Shown here one piece after another: positions 23,596 to 35,719 of a stretch of DNA of 64,000 bases (position 1 is its first letter; every line of letters begins with the position of its first letter). The stretch spans positions 6,459,957-6,523,956 of the forward strand of contig RPFO01000213.1 of assembly GCA_009746045.1 (NCBI GenBank), in the 5' to 3' direction. This DNA is from Mesostigma viride (Eukaryota > Streptophyta > Mesostigmatophyceae > Mesostigmatales > Mesostigmataceae). The translations under genes and the position numbers were made by a program. Below the pieces are notes generated by a model. The model saw nothing but the letters and a program-made list of their open reading frames with translations, was not told the DNA's origin and made no database searches.

Positions 23596-24166
23596 TGTTA
23601 CGCCGCAAGCCTCGGCCGCCACCTCTACCTCTATCGGTCCTGATACTACCTAAACTAGTGAGGCCGCTTCTATTTACACCCCTAGCGAAAGACGACCGAG
23701 ACGAACCAGATCTCAATGCATTTACATATGTACTACTGTAATATGCCATAGGCCATTTAATCAAACCCGTTTACTCCAGGAAAAGAGGAAGGAAACACAA
23801 CTAAACTGCCGTGACCCAAGCCTATATGTGTTAATTCATTTAACACACGCCGAGTGACCACTCAAGGAGTGGAACGTGCATAAATGGTCACCAACGGTCC
23901 AACAGGCTCGGGCCGACCTGGCCCTCGCCTGCAGAACCACAGAAACACAGGCAGGTGCACAGATGCACGCCGGTCCACTACATTCTACAAAAGGATAAGG
24001 ACCACTAATATAGTACGCGGCGCGGCGCCCAAAGGCACCCAATATACCACAGTACTGTTACGGGGACAATCATGTCCAAACTAGAACTGCACGTAACCTA
24101 GGAACAACCGAGGCCAAGGACCTAATTTACGTCCGTAACTACAACGAATTGTTACGCGACGTAACA
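23596..24166 (-). repeat. 5' LTR of element B
   Basis: 571 bp, matching 13408-13978 with no difference that I detect. It is followed by target duplication CTACC at 24167-24171. Confidence 0.96.
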
Positions 24167-24226
24167 CTACCACCTCTATACCTTGCTCGTGGTTGTCTGC
24201 CTGTTCTATCTCTCTGTTGACAGGTT
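24167..24226 (-). other. Sliver of the old Ty3 element's leader
   Basis: Sixty bases lie between the target duplications of elements B and C (ending AGGTT at 24222-24226). They are presumably the upstream leader of the old minus-strand element, continued beyond 37731. No feature is visible. Confidence 0.5.
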
Positions 24227-24605
24227 AGTTATGGACACACTGTGCTTGGAATGCTTGGGCACTGCCAAATGGCGCGTGTGTGTGAACGACGAGACACCTT
24301 GGCATTAGGATAGAATGGCACATATACTGCTGGTCAGCCGTCACTTGCGGCTGACCAGACTTTGCGTAAGTTAAGCCTAACTTACTGATCCTGGACGGAC
24401 TAGCCTATCAGTTACAACCTGATCTAGTCAGTCTTAACATGACAACTACAGTCCCGGTACTGAGGTACCGGCTCATCACATACTGAGTCTAGCCACGTGT
24501 CCATGCCACGACTGCACTAGTCCAGCACCGTCCCAGTACCCAATTGGGCGCCGGCGGTGCTGGCACGTGTCCACTTAGGCTACAGGCGGGAGACTTAGAC
24601 TAACT
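24227..24605 (-). repeat. 3' LTR of element C
   Basis: In the element's orientation it begins AGTTAGTC and ends CCATAACT, so the ends are the inverted pair AGTTA/TAACT. Inside it, on the minus strand, the element ends with the purine run AAAGTGGG directly before the LTR, a likely polypurine tract (24606-24613). Confidence 0.93.
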
Positions 24606-24989
24606 CCCACTTTAAGTTTTCTTTGGGTTTTGACAGAAACACACATAGCCATCAAATGGACGCAGCCATTCCCAATGCCTTAAAAAAGCTGTCAGATAAC
24701 CTACTAGGACCCAAAGGTCACCTCACACATGTACAAGAGATGCATTAAAAAGGCCCCATGTCTCAAGCATGGTTTCTTAACTGAGTGAGATGGGTGCTCC
24801 AGGCCCCAGCATGTCATGGTCATCCAAACAAGTGTCTCACAAAATTTTATTCAATACATAACACATTCATCATGTCCCAACTTTCTAGACCAGTGCTTCT
24901 CACTGTCAGAAAACTACCCAGCTGCCACTGCAGCCTTTCAGCTGCAGTATTAGGCAGGGGGTCATGGGCTAACATGTACAATGTGCCAG
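24606..24989 (-). other. 3' untranslated region of element C
   Basis: Between the pol stop codon and the 3' LTR. There is no open frame of note; the region ends with the purine-rich AAAGTGGG at the LTR border. Confidence 0.6.
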
Positions 24990-27900
24990 TCACTTCAGAC
25001 TGTAACCAGGGTTCATCAACCCATACAAGACCTGGTATTGTGGTCCTGCTGCTTGTGGCACCTTGGTCAGTGCATCTGCAGCATTGTCTTTGTCCCTGAC
25101 GTGGGCTTTAGACTCCAGGTACTTGCATTCCTGTTTTAGCACAATCCAATCCAGGTCCGAGTGTACAGCCAAAGGATTGGCAAGGAAAGAGATGATAGAT
25201 TGAGAGTCAGTCAGCAAATGTGCTTTCACTCCTGCAGAGCTACCAGCCTGGTGTTGAAGCCAGACCAGCAAGTGATTGAGATACCTTGCATGCAAGACAG
25301 AAGATACCACAGCCCTGCATTCAGCTACATTGCTACTCACAGCTTTCCTCTTGTGCAATCTACTGAACCAGGAGACTAGTGACTTCTTCCCACCTTGGTT
25401 ATGCAGGAAAAACAATCCAGCCTCTCTGGCTTGAACCTTGGTAACTACCCTGGACTCCATTGAACTATCCATCATGCACGTGATGTGAATGGGAGTAAAC
25501 AGGTCCAGTGAGTGAAGCATCAAAGGTGGACCATCATGCAACAACTGCTTGATTGCCCGTGCTCCTACCTCCTGTAGTACCTCATCATCTACCCTGCTCA
25601 CAAAAGCCAGGTGGGGTGCACATGTAGCACATAGCCAACCAAGCTTGCCTCTAATGGTAGGGCACATGTCAGGGGTGATGTGAACAGGCAGGACATCCAG
25701 ACAAGACTTAATGTATTCAGCAGAGGCCTGCATGGAACAAACCCAGCTGCCCTGCTGCTGCAGCAACTCAAGCATCATGCCACAGAACTTGACTGGCTCC
25801 TTGCCCAGCTCTAGCTGCTTGCCAATCTCAAAACTGGCAGACACCTGAGCTATGAAAGCATCCACTGCAGCTCTAGGACCTGAGATTAACTGATCATCCC
25901 CATGCCAGACAAACATCATCATTCCATCAGGGTGTGGGATGACAAACAAGCAAGGGTCAATGTCATCATAGGTGGCCCCTAGCTTCATGAATACCTCCTG
26001 TGCAGACAGCCTAAAAATTTTTGGAGCTGACTGCAACCCTTCAACCCCCAGGTTTGGCCTCAACAAGGGTTGAACAATATCCCTGTGCCACACCTTAGGA
26101 GTATTCACCACGTATACCTGACCTCTCCAGACCTGCTGTGCTATGGCAGGGTCCCCCTTTAGAAAGGCTCTTTTGATATCTGTGGCTTTACACACATAAT
26201 CCTTCCCTGTATTAAGCTGATGCAAAAACAAGGAAAGCAACACCTTGAGAGACGTTTGCTGAATACCAGGAGTATAAAGCTCAGCCTCTGTCAGCTCTGT
26301 AGAGCCCCTGAACTCAGTGACACATGGCCTAGCATGGAAAATGGGTGGTCCCCCATCAGCCTGAGGTTTATGCTTGCACACAAACTTTAACCTTAGCTTC
26401 TTGGCTCCAGCTGGCATAGCATCAAGAGGAGTCACAGGTGGTGTGTGTGTGGGACTACGTGCATCTGGAACAACCCACTCCTCCCTGGCTTTGGTAAAAG
26501 CCTCCAGCCACTTAAGAAACCCAATCTGCGTCTGGCAGTCCCGTACAATATCATCATAGGACAGGGGAGACATGGATGCAACATCCCATCTACCAAGCCC
26601 AAACGCTGAAGGGTGTAGCTTTTGAGAGTGTATGAGGTCCTCCACACACGGTTCCTGACCTGGGAGGTACTTGGGCTTAACTGCATTGATGGCAGCATCC
26701 AACCCAGTGCTAATCTGGCTCAAAGGGATTTTAAAATGATCTAGAGGCACCTGTCCTACCCCTGCCACACTCAACCTCCCAGCTGAGATGACAACACCAG
26801 GGTAAGATACAAAAGGTTCCCCTAACAGGGCATTCCCTGAGTAACCCTCAACCACCTGAAATGGAGTGGGCATACCCAAGATTTGAATGCTCACCTGACC
26901 TTTGACCTGCATTTTGGTTTTGCCTGAAAAATCTGACACTCTAGCCCATGGTGAGGCCTTCATTTTCAGACCAGATACAGCTGCTGCACTGATGATACTC
27001 ACCTGTGCTTGGGTGTCTACAGCCAAAATACTAGGATCTTGACCTGCATCCCCTACAGCATTGACTTGTGCTGTACCTGTTGCCACAACTGCTTTAGTGT
27101 TGTGTGCCTTGTGCAAGGCCTTAAGAATCTCAGCAAATGACTTCCTGGGAACGACAGGATCTGCTCTATTTTGTGACTCCTCCAGGTGTGAGGGAGGTGC
27201 TACCTGCTGCTCACCCTGTGCACCGTCCTCCTGCCCAGGTGGACTATTGGGTTGTAGTGGGGCTGCACTACTGAGGAACACAGGAGCTTCTACTGTGGTA
27301 CTAGTGCTTGCATCAATGACGTCCTTAGCCAATTCATTGGGTGAGATCAATCCACCAGACTCCTGCTCTGAATCCATGTCCAAGAATTCTACCCCTGACA
27401 CGTCTGCCAGTGGTGGGTAATAAAGCTTGAGTCTATGCTTGCTGACCACACGCTCTCTGTCATGTTGTATAGTGACTGCAGTCCCTTCTTCATGAATTTT
27501 GGTGACTACAGCTGGACCGTGCCATCTGGCAGAGTGTGCTCTTCCTCTGTCACCCTCTCTGAAAAACAACACATGGTCCCCCACTTCAAACACAGGCCTG
27601 GCATTATTTTTGTCTTTCTTTGCCAGCAACTTGGCTAAGTGCTGCCTTTGTGTGTTGTAGTGAGTGTGTACCTCTGAAGCATAGCTGCCTGACTGAAGGC
27701 CAGTTGGGGTGATTTCCCCAAAAGGTGAGGACATTATTGGTTTGGCGTTTAGCTGGGTAGTCACCCCTGCTGCCCAAGATGCCCTGTCAGCATAGCTACC
27801 AGAGTCAGCCAACCTGGATGGCATTTTTCTTATCACATCCCTGATGGCTCTCATGGTACGTTCTACCAACCCCTGACGTTCATGATCTTGAGCCCCAGAC

Positions 27901-28326
27901 ACTTCTATCTTGGGCAGGTCATTCCTGTCCTGGATGCAGAGAAACTGCTGATCCAGCATTACTTTTTCAATGGGGTGAAAACGTGCCAAGGCTATCTGTA
28001 AAGCTCTGTGCAGCTGCTCTTTATCCATCCCAGGCAGGGGCTCCACTACCACAAACCTTGACCAGGCATCCTTTATGACTAGGTAGTATACCGTGTCCTT
28101 CACCACGTGTATAACATCCCCAACCAGTTTGCCTCTAGCCAGTGGTGGTGTGGCCACATGCCATTTTCTGGGCTTAGGAGCATATAGCTGACATTGCTCA
28201 CAGTGCTTACGTACGTGCCTGCACATCTGTTCCAGATCATGGCCTTGTATTTTATTGGCTAGCCTTTCAGCCACAGCCTCATGGCCCATAACCTTGTGCA
28301 GTTGCTCTGCTAGAGCACCATACGTG
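24990..28326 (-). CDS. pol: Pol of element C: integrase-protease-RT-RNase H in that order
   Basis: One uninterrupted frame of 1,099 residues from Met at 28289, with open codons upstream to about 28326. Integrase (1-290): part of an HHCC finger (HCEQCQ at 30-34), acidic residues at 58/65 and 113 (MLDQQF) and Glu143 (GLVERTMR), then an SH3-like end (ARWHGPAVVTKI). Protease (about 420-500): ILAVDTQAQVSII with Asp425, later GNALLGEPF; the usual Gly of D-T-G is Gln here. RT (630-900): ATDIKRAFLKGD with Asp704 and FVWHGDDQ with Asp798-Asp799 in place of YVDD. RNase H (935-1090): Asp941, Glu990, Asp1028, Asp1068 (DNAADALTK). No other protease is seen in gag or upstream of integrase. Confidence 0.93.
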
Positions 28327-28327
28327 A

Positions 28328-29740
28328 TTACCTTTTCTGCTGCTGCACTAAGGGAGCTATGGTGGGGTCACGCATCATGTGTGACAGTGTCATGTCATAT
28401 GCCACTTCCCAATCCACATCATCACACTCAGGCAACACTTGGCAGACAGAAGGTAACAGGAAACCATTTGTGAAAAATGGTGAGGGTAGCTTACAGGAGT
28501 CTCCCTGGTCTGCCGCCCCCGCGCGGTTGTAGCGCCCTGGCGTGTTCTTGTTGTGCCTGGGAGCCGTGCAGCGCGCTCCTGCTGCAATGGGGTGACGTGT
28601 TTTCCAGCATCCAGGACAAACATCAACGTCAGAACCATAGTCGGGTTTGCCCTTCCAGCAATCATCTTTTAGGTGCCCCTTACAAAGGCACCTAGTGCAA
28701 TGTTTGGTGGGGTCATGAGGCAACCTCTTGTCCCCCCCTGCTGGCTTAGCACCCCCTGGCTTGCTAGCTCCCCCACTTTGTTTTCTGTTTTTATTGTTAT
28801 TGTTCTTTCCCCCCCCTTGTTTCCACCTCCCCCACTTTTGTTGTGTTTGTTTTTATCCCCCCCATTACCGCCTTTACCTGGGCTACCAGCGACTGCATCT
28901 GCTTCTTGGAGAGCCCCGTACCTGAGGCTTCCTCCCCCTTTACCTGCTTCACCTTTACATCCTTGGCTGCAGCAGCAAACGGCTCTAGGCATTGCTGCAC
29001 ATAGGCCATTGCCTTCCTGAAGTCCTCCCACTTATCCTTCAGACCTGCCAGTATGACTGACAGGGTGGTAGGGTCCAGTTCTGCCTTTTGTAGCCATAGG
29101 TGTACTAGGTACTTGGCATTGAGCTTCTTCAGCTCCTCATCCCCTCTATGTACATGACATACTTTTTGTTGTCACTCACATAGTCACGCTTATTGACCTT
29201 ATACGCTTCTATCCACTGGAAGCCCTTAAGCACTTCTAAGTGCTCCCCCGTGGTAACAAGTGCCCTAAGATCAACCATGAACTGCGCCCACAACACATTT
29301 TCTGCCACGTCTACCCCGCTGCTGGCACGCTTTTGGTACAATTGTACCAACTGCTGGATAGGCTTGGCAGATTGATGGATGGGTGTGGACGCACGTAGGG
29401 ATGCAAACCAATCACGGACATTATCACTAGCGTATGCATGTGACAACTTAAACAACCACTCCCTAGCTTCGTCCTGGGTATGGCCCTCTGGCAAACCCGG
29501 AAACACTAGCTTATCCTCTTTCTTTTTTGGATCAAACCTGGGCCTATTCAAGGCCATGTTGGAGGTTGTTGTCGTTCCTGCAGGTGGCGGTTGCTGCTGC
29601 TGCTGCTGTTGCTGTTGCTGCTGCTGCTGCTGCCGCTCCCCGCCCTCGTGCCGTGTTGGTGCAGACTCCTGGGTGCCGTGTCCTCCCCCGCCCTGGTTGC
29701 CCCCCCTCTCCCCGTCATCCTCCCCCTCGTCCCTCTCGTC
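28328..29740 (-). pseudogene. gag: gag C-terminal half of element C, with zinc knuckle
   Basis: Frame from 29740 to 29129 has a Gln run, then a capsid-like part (KLVFPGLPEGHTQDEAREWL, DVAENVLWAQFMVDLRALV). A shifted frame around 29009-28797 continues it (KAMAYVQQCLEPFAAAAKD). Frame 28723-28328 has the CCHC knuckle CTRCLCKGHLKDDC and ends LVQQQKR. Pol begins in a different frame at the same point, -1 relative to gag. Two or more indels make gag discontinuous as sequenced. The N-terminal half lies beyond the LARD insertion. Confidence 0.85.
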
Positions 29741-29745
29741 CCTCC
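29741..29745. repeat. Target-site duplication of the LARD-like element (left)
   Basis: CCTCC abuts the LTR at 29746 and is repeated at 35715-35719. Confidence 0.93.
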
Positions 29746-30388
29746 TGTTATGATATATATTTGCTGACTGAACCTGTGGGAGTATTGGGATGTGAAGCTC
29801 AGTGTTGTGGCTGAGCCCAATACTCAATGTGTCAACAAGTCTCTATTTTATATTTGGGACTAGTTATTTATTTGACTAGTAGCGGCCAATCAGACATTGC
29901 CACGTGGCGCAATGTGGTGATGCCGTGTGGCATAATGTCGGGATGACGCGTGGCGCGCTGTAAGTGTGACGCGCGGCGCAAAGGGGTGGTGACACACGGC
30001 GTAGTATCGTGGCACCGTGTGGCCGCACTAGTGTGTCCTAGGTTCAGTCACAATTGACATTGACAGTTCCGCTGGCTAGTACCTAGAACTGTCAACTGTC
30101 ATGGGTTGCGCTGATTGTCCGTCTGGCCTCAGCGGTTCAGTGTTTATACCAGCAGCCGCGTGGTTCGCTAGCTGCCATTGCGCAGGCTGTCCAGCGTGGC
30201 ATGCTGAATTAGTACGGAGTACCCATGCGCAATGATGGTCATGCGCAGTTGTCCAAAGGTATTAGTAGAAGTGCCTTCGTAATTATTGGCCATCTTACAA
30301 CTTATACTGAATTCCAATAACGAGCCACCATTGCTCTGCAATCTGCGACTCATACACAATTATACATCTGAGTCGAGTGGGCTTAACA
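29746..30388 (+). repeat. Left LTR of the LARD-like element
   Basis: 643 bp, TGTTATGA to CTTAACA, identical as far as I can read to 35072-35714. It contains a GC-rich series of CGTGTGGC/CGCGTGGCG motifs around 29899-30025. Confidence 0.95.
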
Positions 30389-33300
30389 CATATTCAGCAG
30401 TCTTTGGAGTCATGAATTTACTCGGCTTTCCCTTGCTGTTGCGGTTGCGGCTTCGTCTGTCGTTGCTGGCGGTGATTCGAGAGCTGGAATTGTCATGGCG
30501 GTAGCGGAGCATGCAAATTCGGCTGGTCTAGTCGATATTCAGCGGGAGCGCTGTTGCAGCGGGAACGAGTGCTTCCGGCGCTGAACCGGCATTTGATTTT
30601 ACGGTTTGGCATGATTGGAGTGCTTGCTCTGCTGTGCTTGAGCCTGTCCGCTGTTTGCGTTTGTCCCGTCAATTTATGAAAGCCCTGGCGTTGTCCAGGA
30701 GGTTATTTCGTTAGCTAGGGGACGAATACCTTTCTTAGCCGGAGTTTTGTTATAGCGCTTGAGCTGTCTATGTTTATTTCGAAGCCGGATGAGACCTGTA
30801 CCAACCATCAATGAATTTTGATCGGGAAGGTGCGTGGTAATATCCGCTTTGATATGCTTTCTTTTTTAAGCGCTTTGTTTTATGCCCCGGCATCTTCAGG
30901 GAAGGTAGCGAAAGCGGAGGCAGGTCAGGCCGCCAGTTTTTGATACGTCACACGATGTTCCGCCAGCGGAATTTGCCACCAATGAAGCTGTGGCGCATCA
31001 AGCTCGAGGAGCTGTAGGCGTGAGAGGACTTCCAGAAAGGTATGGATGTCATTCTCTGCTGCCTGGTTTCAGGGGAGGTGGTTAAGGCCATGGAGACCTC
31101 TCTTGAAGCTGTGAATTGGACATCCTTGCCTGCGGGAAGGTACCTCTCAGAGTGAAGAAGGATATTCGTTTTCTTTTGCAAGGGAAAGAGTTGGGCAGAG
31201 CGTGGTGTGCGTAGGGTTAGGTGAAAGCAGCTGAAGCGGGGTTCCCGTTAACTCTGCTGCTATTTTTTTTCCTTGTTTTACCCACTAGGCACCTCTCTAT
31301 CCCCGGATCCTTTCCGCTGGGGATGTAGGAGGGGATCGGCTCCTAGTACTGTCACAGGGTTTCCAAGTAGGGTATTCTCCTGTGAGCCCAGGTAGTGGTG
31401 GGGAGCTTGATTCCATGGGCAAGCCCCACGGTAAAGCTACAGCTGGGCGGGCTGGCATCGGTAGTGGGGTGTAAGCCATTTTGTTGTGACACCAACCTTG
31501 TAGCCGTAACGATACTGACGAAGGGTATGGACAGCATGATGCTTTGGGGGCATAACCACTTGTTTGCGGACGTGACAGCCCATTTCCATGAAGTTGGGGT
31601 CAGATCTGCAATCTGACGACCCTGTTGGGCTGTGTGAGTGTTTTCTACTCATGATGCCTGCTGAACCTTTGTGTCAAAGCCCCCTGTGCTTTGTCAAAAA
31701 CCTTGTTCTGAAGATGAAGTTTGTGCTAGTGGACTGTTGGTGTGATGAGAGAGTTGGTTTGCCGTGCAAGTGGATTGGGTTTGTTTGAATACGTGGCTGT
31801 GATACCCGTATTCGATGATCCATGATGATTGTCTGTGTTGTCTAATTGCTTTGTGATTAAAGCCTTTTATTCAGCCCTTGTTTGGATGCAAGCCAACGTT
31901 TTTGTCCACATGTTGTGAGGGGGCAGAATTCTGGCTGCAGGTGTCTGTCGTGGATACTTGGCAAGATCGAATGCCAAGGGCAGGTTGATGCTGCTGATAA
32001 CTGAGTGCCATGTGCTCTTTGGAGGGGTTTGTCGTGTGGAGGGGATTGAGGCCCTGGGTTCGTGAATGCCTGAGTCTAGTGAGGTGGCTGGGTGTACATG
32101 GTCAGTGTGCCTAGCCATATTTCTAACTCAGGGTTTAGCGATTTATTCAGGGTTTATTCCCATGATTATTTGGAAAGTGCCCTTTCTGTGTTCTCAGTTA
32201 TGGTTACCGTTGACCTGTGTGGCTGGGATGGTTGCAAGGGCCAGTTTTGTTTTGCCTACATGTGGCTTTGTGACCCCTGAGCACGTGCAGCCTCAGCTTT
32301 GTCCTTAGTGCATTCGTGATACCCAGTGCAAGTGGTTTGCTGCCCTGTATGAGCATCTTGGCAGATTGATCAGACCCTCAAGTCAGTGGCTAAGGTTGTC
32401 GATGGGAGGGCATCCTGGGAAGGCAGGACGGTGGGAGGACTCTTTGTGATGGGTGATCGTTGCCCTTGATATCCCATCGTATGTACCGTAGTTGTGGATG
32501 TGAGTCCTCACAGCTGCGGTTGGCCTCGCTTAAACATGTGAGGTGGTGCGCTGAGGCATCCGTCCCTCGTTCGTCTGCCGGGGTGACCGATGATAATGCA
32601 CATGATGCCATGGAAGTGGAGGGTGTGGATTCGCCTCCGCTTGTGCTTGATCTCCCATGTTTAGAGGGTGAGCATACCAGTGCCCATCTTGTGAGTGTTG
32701 CCCGACACTGTAACGGACAAGATGGGGTATGTGGTACGTGGTACTCATTCTCCTCCGACCATAACTGGGGTTCTCAGGGAGGCGGGGAGAGCGGGGCTGA
32801 AACAGTCAGGCCTTGGGGTTCTCATGGCTGGGCTGTCCCAGTTTTCTGATGTGCTCAGGAAGTTGGGTGTGGCAGACGGTACCTGGAGGTAGGGTTTGAT
32901 GATAGCAGCTGTTGTCCCTCCTCCTTGATGGGCGGTGGCATGGATGCAAGGCAGCTGCATGGTCCACTGCCAGCCGTGAAAATGCTGCTATGCTGCTTAT
33001 GATGGCCATGTCGACTGCATTGCCATGTTGGCCATGTTGGCCGTTTTGGCCATGTTGGCCATGCTGGCTGTTTTGGCCGTGTTGGCCATATTGGCTGAGT
33101 TGGCTATGTTGGCCATGTTGGCTATTTATGCGCCGTTGGCCATGATTGGATGTGCCTATTTTTCCTTCACAATGGGCCAATGGATTTGTTGTACTGTCTG
33201 TCGAGTGTGCACAGTGATTTCCTGTTGAGTAACAGGGAATGTGGTAAGGGAGTGCCCAGTTTTTTATCGGCAGTGGTAGAGGATTACCTTGGAAGAAGTC

Positions 33301-35071
33301 TTTCCTGGATTGATGTAACATTGCCTTGATATCGCAGTGTACCTCGTATATCTCCCGGGAAGCGTGTGGGTATGTGCCTCTTACCACTGAGTTTTCCTGT
33401 CAAGTGTGGGCATCCCGAGTGAGTGTATAAGAATCGTGCTGGATGTGTTTTGTTGTTCCCCTGGTTCAGATGTTCCTCGTATTTGAAGTGTGATAGTCTG
33501 ACCTGTATTAATTGCAAACTGTTATGGTCAGTTTGTATTGTTTGTAATTATCTTAAGGGATGTTTGGTGAAAATGCCCTTGAGATATATCTAGCTGGCTG
33601 GGAGCTGGCTGGGAAGAAGCCAGGGAGAGATTGTTTTACCCTGCCATGCTTGTGGCGTAACACTTGGGGATGCAATCAGTGGTGTTTGAACTGTGTTGCC
33701 CCAAGTCAAGTTTGTGACTACGTTTGTGACGTGTGCGATTATACTCACGGTTTGTCAGACCCTGTTTGGCCAAGGAAGTTGTGAGAGACCTTCCTCGTAT
33801 ATGTGTAACCACGCTTCTATGTGGTTTTGTGAATTTTTTGTCGCAGCAGTCTTGTTGTATTTTAGACTGTTGTGAGAGATTTTTTATGGCCCAGTTGTGT
33901 GGAGGATGGATGGCATCCTGGACATGTTATGGATTTGACTTTGTCCATACGTACCCCTGCTTGGTTGTGATGGCTTACTTACAGCGTGTGTTTGCCTATG
34001 CTGCGTGGGTATGAGTCATTTGTTACCGGCCTGAGGGCTGGGCCTGAGTGGCTGTGTGTCACTCGTGCTGCCAATGGGGAGCTTGGCAGGAACCGTTGGC
34101 AGGAGCGTCGTGCTGGAGGCTGGAAGACCTGAGGTGTGCTTTGTGGCATGGGCATCCATTGTCAGATCCCACAGCTGTGGCTACATTCTCATGATAGCTG
34201 GCGCGAGCAACAAGGAAGGGAGATCGTAGAGCTTCCATCAGATTTTGGCGCGACCTACTATCCTACGCTGCTTCCAGAGTTATCTTCAAGGGGTTTGCCT
34301 CGATTTCTTGATTGAGTTCAGGCATTACGCTGATAGTACCCCCGATAAGAGTTCCCTTGATAAGTTTTAAGCCCGGGAAGCTGGCGTGCATATTATGAAA
34401 AACAAATGTTTGCCTGATCGGCCGAGCTTGGTCGCGTGGTCCAGTTGTCTTTCCAAGCGCGTCCCTGCCGGGACTGACACTGTGGAATGCCGTGGGCTTT
34501 GTACTGTGCTGATGAATGCACAGTAATTTGTAACAGTGTTGAATTGGATCGGTCAGTTTTACATGTGGCCACTCCAGATTTGCACTGTGGTGCCATTGCT
34601 AGCCAGCCTGTTCTGGATTGCTGGCTATGCATGCCTCAGGAGCCTCCAACAGCATGTTGTGGATGATGTATTTTTCTGATTGATATATGCAGAGCTTTTA
34701 GCATTACCCTGGTGGCTGATGATCTAATGGTGTATGGTTTCGCCTGGAAACGCCTAGTAATGTTTCTTCTGCAGGTTTTTCTCCCAGGGTAGTTGGGTTT
34801 TTCCTGCGGCAGGCCTTGTTTTAACACTTACCCCTCAGTCCTTTTGCTGTTGTGAGTTTTAGTCAGTAGATGTTGGTGGGAATGCAGGCGCCTTTACGAA
34901 TGCAGGCGCCGCGGTGGTTTGTCATGGTTAAGGGGTAATTATGGCTCCACTGCTTAATATGCATTCGGGTACCGTTTGGTGCTTTCAAGTACCATTCGAT
35001 ACATTCTTGTCTATGATATATTCTTGTCTACCACCATCTACTTGACTAAAAGCTCAAGAAAAAAGGGCTGG
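30389..35071 (+). other. Interior of the LARD-like element, non-coding
   Basis: 4.7 kb with only short frames, none resembling a retroelement protein. A 9-bp-type repeat (TTGGCCATG variants) occurs at about 33020-33130. The sequence just after the left LTR (CATATTCAGCAG) shows no obvious TGG primer-binding site. I cannot tell which autonomous family mobilises it. Confidence 0.8.
33020..33130. repeat. Short minisatellite (TTGGCCATG variants)
   Basis: About 12 tandem 9-bp units such as TTGGCCATG, TTGGCCGTT and CTGGCTGTT. The reading frames through it are low-complexity artefacts. Confidence 0.9.
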
Positions 35072-35714
35072 TGTTATGATATATATTTGCTGACTGAACC
35101 TGTGGGAGTATTGGGATGTGAAGCTCAGTGTTGTGGCTGAGCCCAATACTCAATGTGTCAACAAGTCTCTATTTTATATTTGGGACTAGTTATTTATTTG
35201 ACTAGTAGCGGCCAATCAGACATTGCCACGTGGCGCAATGTGGTGATGCCGTGTGGCATAATGTCGGGATGACGCGTGGCGCGCTGTAAGTGTGACGCGC
35301 GGCGCAAAGGGGTGGTGACACACGGCGTAGTATCGTGGCACCGTGTGGCCGCACTAGTGTGTCCTAGGTTCAGTCACAATTGACATTGACAGTTCCGCTG
35401 GCTAGTACCTAGAACTGTCAACTGTCATGGGTTGCGCTGATTGTCCGTCTGGCCTCAGCGGTTCAGTGTTTATACCAGCAGCCGCGTGGTTCGCTAGCTG
35501 CCATTGCGCAGGCTGTCCAGCGTGGCATGCTGAATTAGTACGGAGTACCCATGCGCAATGATGGTCATGCGCAGTTGTCCAAAGGTATTAGTAGAAGTGC
35601 CTTCGTAATTATTGGCCATCTTACAACTTATACTGAATTCCAATAACGAGCCACCATTGCTCTGCAATCTGCGACTCATACACAATTATACATCTGAGTC
35701 GAGTGGGCTTAACA
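35072..35714 (+). repeat. Right LTR of the LARD-like element
   Basis: 643 bp copy of 29746-30388, followed by CCTCC. Confidence 0.95.
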
Positions 35715-35719
35715 CCTCC

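Larger units (their letters stand above)
13408..24166 (-). mobile_element. Chromovirus element B (Ty3-type, fuller copy)
   Basis: A 10,759-bp minus-strand element with 571-bp LTRs that I read as identical and a 5-bp target duplication CTACC. It has the same gene order as element A, with ORF0 intact, integrase-chromodomain intact and ORF3 about 2.3 kb long. Single-base frame breaks affect gag (near 21700), the protease/RT link (near 20385) and ORF3. Its pol is almost identical to that of element A, but LTR, ORF0 and the gag N-terminus are clearly more diverged, which suggests a recombinant history. It inserted in the leader just upstream of the old element's gag. Confidence 0.95.
29746..35714 (+). 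mobile_element. Non-coding LTR element (LARD-like)
   Basis: A 5,969-bp element with 643-bp LTRs that I read as identical, TG...CA ends (TGTTATGA ... CTTAACA) and a 5-bp target duplication CCTCC. The 4.7-kb interior has no frame that looks like gag or pol. It is therefore a large non-autonomous LTR derivative that must borrow proteins in trans. The purine run AAGAAAAAAGGG just before the right-hand LTR (35056-35067) suggests plus orientation. It inserted into the gag of element C, joining 35719 to 29740 when removed. Confidence 0.92.

Noticed and set aside
32806-33387. 193-residue minus-strand frame in the LARD-like interior
   Set aside because: Its Gln/His/Gly part is the antisense of the TTGGCCATG minisatellite and the rest shows no family resemblance.
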